Translations under genes and position numbers: made by a program | The notes under the pieces: model-generated | Told to the model about the DNA's origin: nothing | Seen by the model: the letters and a program-made list of their open reading frames with translations, nothing else | Database searches by the model: none | Origin: Acinetobacter towneri DSM 14962 = CIP 107472 | Lineage (GTDB): Bacteria; Pseudomonadota; Gammaproteobacteria; Pseudomonadales; Moraxellaceae | Assembly (NCBI RefSeq): GCF_000368785.1 | Contig: NZ_KB849691.1 | Span: 73,835-137,834, forward strand | DNA: 64,000 bases | Direction: 5' to 3' | Shown: in pieces, positions 59,960 to 64,000 of the stretch | How positions within the stretch are numbered: the stretch's first letter is position 1 | How the letters are laid out: every line of letters starts with the position of its first letter

Positions 59960-60506
59960 GACCAATCTCGGAAGATAACCATGTTGGATCTACGCCCATT
60001 TTACGATAAGCGGCATCCCAACGATCGTCATAAGGTAAATTAAAAATTAAGTCCATGTCGGATTCGCAAATCAGCCAATCGCCCCGAGCAATTTCCTGTT
60101 CGAGTTGTTGTTTGCCCCAGCTGGCATAGCCTAAGGCAATTTGGTAGCGTCCAACGCCTTCATTGTGGGCAATTGCATCTAAAATATCTTTAGAGGTGGT
60201 GATACAGACATTTTCACCAACAGCGATAGATGAATGCCAAGTTGGCTGCCCTGTGTGTAAAACAAAACCTGCCTCAGGTCGTAATGGACCACCTTGTAGA
60301 ACTTCGTGAGGATGCACATTATCTGCGTCTATATCTAAATCATTGAGTAATTCTTTGATTTGGATACCCGATGGACGGTTGATAATAATGCCTTGCGCAC
60401 CGTCTTCATCATGACGTGCCAAATAGATGACGGTGTTTGCAAAAAACTCATCATTCATATCGGGCGGGGCTATGAGACAGCGATGCGTCAGATATTGTTT
60501 AGTCAC
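59952..60506 (-). CDS. yqgE: YqgE/AlgH family protein
   Basis: A 184-residue cytoplasmic protein of the YqgE/AlgH family. [56 protein letters not shown] and [21 protein letters not shown] are the family hallmarks. Function is unresolved; AlgH was named for a role in alginate regulation in Pseudomonas. It overlaps ruvX by 8 nt on the same strand, the conserved yqgE-ruvX pair. Confidence 0.95.
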   Translation of the reverse strand: MTKQYLTHRCLIAPPDMNDEFFANTVIYLARHDEDGAQGIIINRPSGIQIKELLNDLDIDADNVHPHEVLQGGPLRPEAGFVLHTGQPTWHSSIAVGENVCITTSKDILDAIAHNEGVGRYQIALGYASWGKQQLEQEIARGDWLICESDMDLIFNLPYDDRWDAAYRKMGVDPTWLSSEIGHA

Positions 60507-61125
60507 CTAAGCAATTCTCCTTAATCTGAGGTGGTGGCAAACAGAACTGTAAACCTACTTGGAAACGTAAACGAGTTACAGCCAAATCATACAAATATAC
60601 ATTTCTTAGCTGTACTTATCCCATAAAACCACTGTGATGACAACTTTGCTTTGGTAAAAGTGAGACAAAGTATAAATAAAAGAATAAATTTAAAATTTAG
60701 AAAAAATGATGTCATTAAATTTATCTATTTAGTTACAAAGTTGAAGATATAGAAACATAATAATTGATTGCTTTATTATCTTTGTGATAAGGGTTTGTTT
60801 AAATTTTTTGTGTATATTTTTTAATCTACTTTTAATTTTAACTAATGTGATTTCTGTTTTTTAATTGCAAAATAGGCGGTTTTATTGCATTTATATTCTC
60901 TTTTATTAAATATTAAGTTTGTCTAATGAATAGTGATTTTTTTATATAAAAAATCTATAAATTTGTTTGTTGCTTTTATAAGTTTTGTGCTTTTATGTAA
61001 AATTTGTGTTTTTTACAGCTTGATATGTTTCAATAAATATACATAAAATACATATTGAAACAAAAAATAATTGTTTGTAAGATGGTGAAATTTTCATCTT
61101 TTATAGCTTTTTTTGATGGTTTAAT
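60507..61125. other. AT-rich intergenic region upstream of the TPR/LpoB cluster
   Basis: A roughly 620-bp gap between divergent yqgE and the TPR-protein gene. From 60640 to 61120 it is extremely AT-rich with long T and A tracts. I see no gene, RNA or clear promoter. It probably carries the start of the envelope operon at 61126 and may be bound by H-NS, by inference. Confidence 0.45.
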
Positions 61126-62490
61126 ATGAATTATTTAATAAAGGGAAGTTTGTTTGCTGCTGTTTTTTCAGCTTCAGTTTTTTCTCAAGCAGCAATTTTT
61201 GGAACTTATAATGAAGAAGGTAATTTGTTTCGCAGTCATTTGAATAATCATTTATCTGAAGATTTAGCTGCTAAATTTAAAGATAAAGTAGATTCAAAAG
61301 ACGGCGTACTATATTTACTGGAGCAGGCACGTTTATTACAAGTCAATCATCAGTATGAAGAAAGTTTGAATCATTATAAGCAGGCTTTTGAATTGCTAGA
61401 TAAACAAAAAAGTCGTGCAAAAATTAGTCTGAGTCGGGTCGGATTTAAAGCACTTTCTATGGTGAGTAATGATTCGGTGGTGCCTTATTTGGTGCCACCT
61501 CATGAACAGGTATTGGCACATATTTCTCAAGCCAAAAATTATATTTTTCTAAAAAACCTTGAGGCTGCTGCTGTAGAAATGCGTGTTGCACAGGGTATTC
61601 AGCGTGAAATTGAACTGGCGCATCAGGCTGAGTTTGAAAAGAAAAAAGAGAAAAATACAAAAGCAAATGCATCTTCAAATGCCGCATTGCATGTTTTAGA
61701 TGAGGCATTTGTTGGCTTAGATCCAATTGCGGGCAAGATTAAGAATACTTATCAAAATGCTTATGCTTTTTACATGGCTGCTAACTTGTGGGAAACCTTA
61801 GGCGAATATAACGATGCTTTGGTGGATTACAAAAAAGCTTATGAGTTACAGCCTGATGAGCAGATTGCTAAAGATGTAAAGCGTTTAGATCAATTGGTTG
61901 CAAAACAAAGTAATAGTAGTGTGCCTGTTATTGTATTTATTGAACAAGGTATCGTTCCACAGAAAGTTGAAAATAAGTTAGATATTCCGACTCCGGGCGG
62001 CATTATCAACATTGCTTTTGCAACTTATGAACCTAGCACTTATGTTGCACCTAAAAGCCTGAAAGTGAAGCTGAATAATCGAGTTTTGCAAGACAGTTAT
62101 GTGATTAGTGATATTGGTGCATTGGCTGTCAAAGACTTAAAAGAAAAAGTCGTTGGAACTTTAACAACCCAAGTGATTCGTGCCACAGCCAAATATGCTG
62201 CTCAAAAAGAGCTTGGTAACCAATTTGGTGTTTTAGGGCAATTGGCAGGTAACGTGCTCAATATGGCAACCGAGCGAGCAGATTTACGAGCTTGGACAAC
62301 TTTGCCAAGTAATACGCAAATTGCACGTCTGAACTTAACACCAGGGACACACAACTTACAGTTATCGTCAGGTAATTTGTCAAGCTCCTCTGTGAAGTTG
62401 GATGTAAAAGCCAATGAGACAGTATTTGTTTATGCACATCATGTAAATGACAAAATTACAGCAAGTGTAAGTAGTATTCCACGCCAATAA
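61126..62490 (+). CDS. Exported TPR-containing protein (COG3014-like)
   Basis: A 454-residue exported protein. The signal peptide (FAAVFSASVFSQA) has no lipobox Cys. The mature part begins AIFGTYNEEGNLFRSHL and has TPR-like repeats (HQYEESLNHYKQAFELLDK; GEYNDALVDYKKAYELQPDEQIAKD) with a Lys-rich spacer (KKKEKNTKANA). A C-terminal beta domain follows, with VPVIVFIEQGIVPQK and NLTPGTHNLQLSSG. The architecture and the YcfL- and LpoB-like neighbours match uncharacterised COG3014 proteins. It is first of a four-gene unit. Confidence 0.7.
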   Translation: MNYLIKGSLFAAVFSASVFSQAAIFGTYNEEGNLFRSHLNNHLSEDLAAKFKDKVDSKDGVLYLLEQARLLQVNHQYEESLNHYKQAFELLDKQKSRAKISLSRVGFKALSMVSNDSVVPYLVPPHEQVLAHISQAKNYIFLKNLEAAAVEMRVAQGIQREIELAHQAEFEKKKEKNTKANASSNAALHVLDEAFVGLDPIAGKIKNTYQNAYAFYMAANLWETLGEYNDALVDYKKAYELQPDEQIAKDVKRLDQLVAKQSNSSVPVIVFIEQGIVPQKVENKLDIPTPGGIINIAFATYEPSTYVAPKSLKVKLNNRVLQDSYVISDIGALAVKDLKEKVVGTLTTQVIRATAKYAAQKELGNQFGVLGQLAGNVLNMATERADLRAWTTLPSNTQIARLNLTPGTHNLQLSSGNLSSSSVKLDVKANETVFVYAHHVNDKITASVSSIPRQ

Positions 62491-62506
62491 TATTGAAGAG
62501 AACTTT

Positions 62507-62908
62507 ATGAAAAATCAGTTAAAACTCGCATTACTCGGTCTTAGTGCTGCGGCGATGGTTGGATGTACAGCCCCTAATGCTTTGTCTACACAGACAGATG
62601 CGAATAACGAAGTAAGTATTCGCACCATTACCAATAACCCAGTCTTAACCACTGAGGTATTTGTTGAGCGTGTGGGAATGTCCATGGCAGGCGACTTAAA
62701 AAAGGCATCAATTGCCATCAAAAACCGCCGTTTCAATAACAAAGATTTTAGCTACAAAATCGTATGGGTCGATGCGCATGGGGCAGAAGTGAACCCTGAA
62801 GGTGCGATTTGGAAACCAATTCAGTTAACGGGTCGAGAGGTGAAAGGCGTGCAATCTTTAGCACCAAACCCATCGGCTGTAGATGTTGTTGTGTATTTAA
62901 AGAAATAA
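62507..62908 (+). CDS. YcfL-family (DUF1425) lipoprotein
   Basis: A 133-residue lipoprotein with lipobox MVG-C (Cys20). The mature domain (VEVFVERVGMSMAGDLKKASIAIKNRR, then FSYKIVWVDAHGAEVNPEGAIWKPIQLTGREVKGVQSLAPNPSAVD) fits the YcfL/DUF1425 beta-sandwich family. In E. coli, ycfL sits beside lpoB; here an LpoB-like gene also follows 13 nt later. Function unknown; probably outer-membrane-anchored and cooperating with its neighbours. Confidence 0.8.
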   Translation: MKNQLKLALLGLSAAAMVGCTAPNALSTQTDANNEVSIRTITNNPVLTTEVFVERVGMSMAGDLKKASIAIKNRRFNNKDFSYKIVWVDAHGAEVNPEGAIWKPIQLTGREVKGVQSLAPNPSAVDVVVYLKK

Positions 62909-62921
62909 GCGAGATAGAGCA

Positions 62922-63524
62922 ATGAATGCAAAGTTAATCATGGCTGTGGTAGCAACTTCTGTTTTGGCAACAGGTTGTGCAACAACGGGTAGTGCAGTGA
63001 GTTATGGTGATGCTCAAGCTGTAGAAACTTTAACGAAAGATTTTGGATCGACAGATCTACAAATGATTGCTGCAAAGATGGTGGATGATATGCTGACCTT
63101 CCCACCTGTGGTGCAAATGACGCAAACTCGTCGTCCAGTCATTGTGCTTGATCGTATTCATAACAAGACACAAGAACATATCGATACAGAATCTATTACA
63201 GATACGATTCAGAACAAATTAATTAATTCAGGGAAGTTTCGTTTTGTAGATATGAAATCTGTCAATGCGATGGCGCAGCAACTTGCCTATCAAAAGCAAA
63301 GCGGCATGGTCAATCAAGCGACTGCAGTGCGTACTGGTGGACATATCGGTGCTGAATATATGCTCAATGGCAATCTATCTAGTATTGTAAAAAATGCAGG
63401 TGGTAAGAGCGATGTGTATTACAAGTTCACATTTAAATTGCAGAACTTACAAACTGGCATTGTAGAGTGGACAGGCGAAAAAGAAATCCGTAAGGCAGCA
63501 AAGCGCTCAACTTTTGGTCTTTAA
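62922..63524 (+). CDS. LpoB-like penicillin-binding protein activator lipoprotein
   Basis: A 200-residue lipoprotein with lipobox ATG-C (Cys19). The mature domain (AVETLTKDFGSTDLQMIAAKMVDDML, PVIVLDRIHNKTQEHIDTESITDTIQNKLINSGKFRFVD, then GAEYMLNGNLSSIVK and YYKFTFKLQNLQTGIVEWTGEKEIRK) matches the LpoB family. In E. coli LpoB is an outer-membrane lipoprotein that activates PBP1b. Here it sits in a TPR/YcfL/FlgT-like cluster, so it may be a paralogue with another role. I therefore give no symbol. Confidence 0.82.
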   Translation: MNAKLIMAVVATSVLATGCATTGSAVSYGDAQAVETLTKDFGSTDLQMIAAKMVDDMLTFPPVVQMTQTRRPVIVLDRIHNKTQEHIDTESITDTIQNKLINSGKFRFVDMKSVNAMAQQLAYQKQSGMVNQATAVRTGGHIGAEYMLNGNLSSIVKNAGGKSDVYYKFTFKLQNLQTGIVEWTGEKEIRKAAKRSTFGL

Positions 63525-63536
63525 TTTAATCTGAAA

Positions 63537-63564
63537 GCAACTGCGCTGTGATAAGCGCAGTTGC
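63537..63564 (+). promoter_or_regulatory. Stem-loop between the LpoB-like gene and the last gene
   Basis: A perfect 11-bp stem (GCAACTGCGCT with AGCGCAGTTGC) and 6-nt GTGATA loop sit 12 nt after the LpoB-like stop. There is no T-tract, so it is unlikely to be a full terminator; it may stabilise upstream mRNA or reduce downstream expression. Confidence 0.55.
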
Positions 63565-63580
63565 TGTTGAAGAATAGAAC

Positions 63581-64000
63581 ATGAAAAAAATATTATTTGC
63601 AGGCTTATTATCTGGATTACTGTGCAGTCCTGCTTTTGCTGCGATTAAAGAAGTGATTAAAGAGGCAACGGGTAGTGGTCCAACACAACACCAAGCTATT
63701 TCTGAAGCATTATTGATTGCAGTTCAATCGGTGAATGGTGCTTCGGTATCGTCACAAATGAATTATGAAGAAACAGTTTCTTTATCTGTAAATAATCAGG
63801 GCTGGACATATACGGGTAAAGTTTCACCTGTATTTAGTGTAGCCAATCAAGGTTCGGGTTCTGTCACCAAGTTTCAGGTCTTGAGTGTTTCTGGTGCTAA
63901 AAATAATTATCGCGCTAAAGTTCGCGCACATGTGGTGAAGTTTGAATCTACTGTACAAGATCAACACATGCGCCGTATTGCAGTCTTGCCATTTCAAATG
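63581..64000 (+). CDS. Exported FlgT/CsgG-like protein, N-terminal part (runs off the window)
   Basis: From ATG 63581 the frame stays open to the window end (140 codons). It has a signal peptide (MKKILFAGLLSGLLCSPAFA), then AIKEVIKEATGSGPTQHQAISEALLIAVQSVNGASVSS, which resembles the N-terminal domain of FlgT-type proteins, then YRAKVRAHVVKFES and RRIAVLPFQM, the usual opening strand of a CsgG/LpoB-like fold. It is the fourth gene of the exported cluster. The remaining domains are outside the window. Confidence 0.65.
   Translation, partial: MKKILFAGLLSGLLCSPAFAAIKEVIKEATGSGPTQHQAISEALLIAVQSVNGASVSSQMNYEETVSLSVNNQGWTYTGKVSPVFSVANQGSGSVTKFQVLSVSGAKNNYRAKVRAHVVKFESTVQDQHMRRIAVLPFQM

Overview
The window is a chromosomal segment of a gammaproteobacterium that is almost certainly an Acinetobacter (family Moraxellaceae). 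Support comes from the moderately AT-rich composition, protein sequences typical of the genus, a pseudomonad-type argH-algZ-algR-hemC-hemD block, the gspN-gspC-gspD order, and a TTG-started rpoC. The species cannot be fixed by reading alone. Most of the window is core genome. The accessory signals are IS and MITE-like remnants, several interrupted genes, and orphan envelope genes.

Layout. (1) 1-137 is the cut end of an IS982-type transposase. (2) 500-8485: yggX and argH point left; head-to-head with them is algZ-algR followed by the haem genes hemC-hemD-hemX-hemY and a small thioesterase. (3) 8631-14468: an H-NS-type protein, the type II secretion genes gspN-gspC-gspD, an FHA protein and gph. 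(4) 14518-16122: trpE, preceded by a translatable 13-codon mini-ORF and an 11-bp hairpin that abuts the trpE ribosome-binding site. (5) 16221-30402: tRNA-Thr/Tyr/Gly/Thr, tuf, tRNA-Trp, secE-nusG, rplK-rplA, rplJ-rplL and rpoB-rpoC, with palindromic repeats between rplA and rplJ and between rpoB and rpoC. (6) 30553-39027: a frameshifted secreted protein, a glycine-zipper lipoprotein, a complete IS5-type element that truncates a neighbour, an Asp-nucleophile hydrolase, an Na+/H+ antiporter-family protein, an OmpW-type porin behind a very AT-rich leader, an LprI-like protein and htpG. (7) 39057-45332: mostly orphan genes (an outer-membrane barrel, two unknown cytoplasmic proteins, a 54-residue secreted peptide, dodecin, a FrnE-like DsbA protein, and a membrane-anchored protein broken by a nonsense codon). 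(8) 45478-60506: fadBA, an LpxO-type hydroxylase, a PH-domain protein, a MITE-like element, a stand-alone Clp-type ATPase, uvrC (its end fused to a second copy of the MITE end), a thioesterase broken by an amber codon, pgsA, an ABC exporter, an AlkB-like dioxygenase, an IclR regulator, and yqgE-ruvX. (9) 61126-64000: a four-gene exported-protein cluster (TPR protein, YcfL-like lipoprotein, LpoB-like lipoprotein, and a FlgT/CsgG-like protein cut by the window end).

How the genes work together. hemC-D supply uroporphyrinogen III. tuf, secE, nusG, the L1/L10/L11/L12 genes and rpoBC form the conserved translation/transcription block. fadBA carries out fatty-acid beta-oxidation. yqgE-ruvX and uvrC are housekeeping. 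The most interesting loci are the trpE leader, the TPR/YcfL/LpoB/FlgT-like envelope cluster, the MITE-like repeat pair around the Clp-ATPase and uvrC, and three separate interrupted genes that suggest ongoing gene decay. No CRISPR array, prophage, toxin-antitoxin pair or clear defence system was seen.
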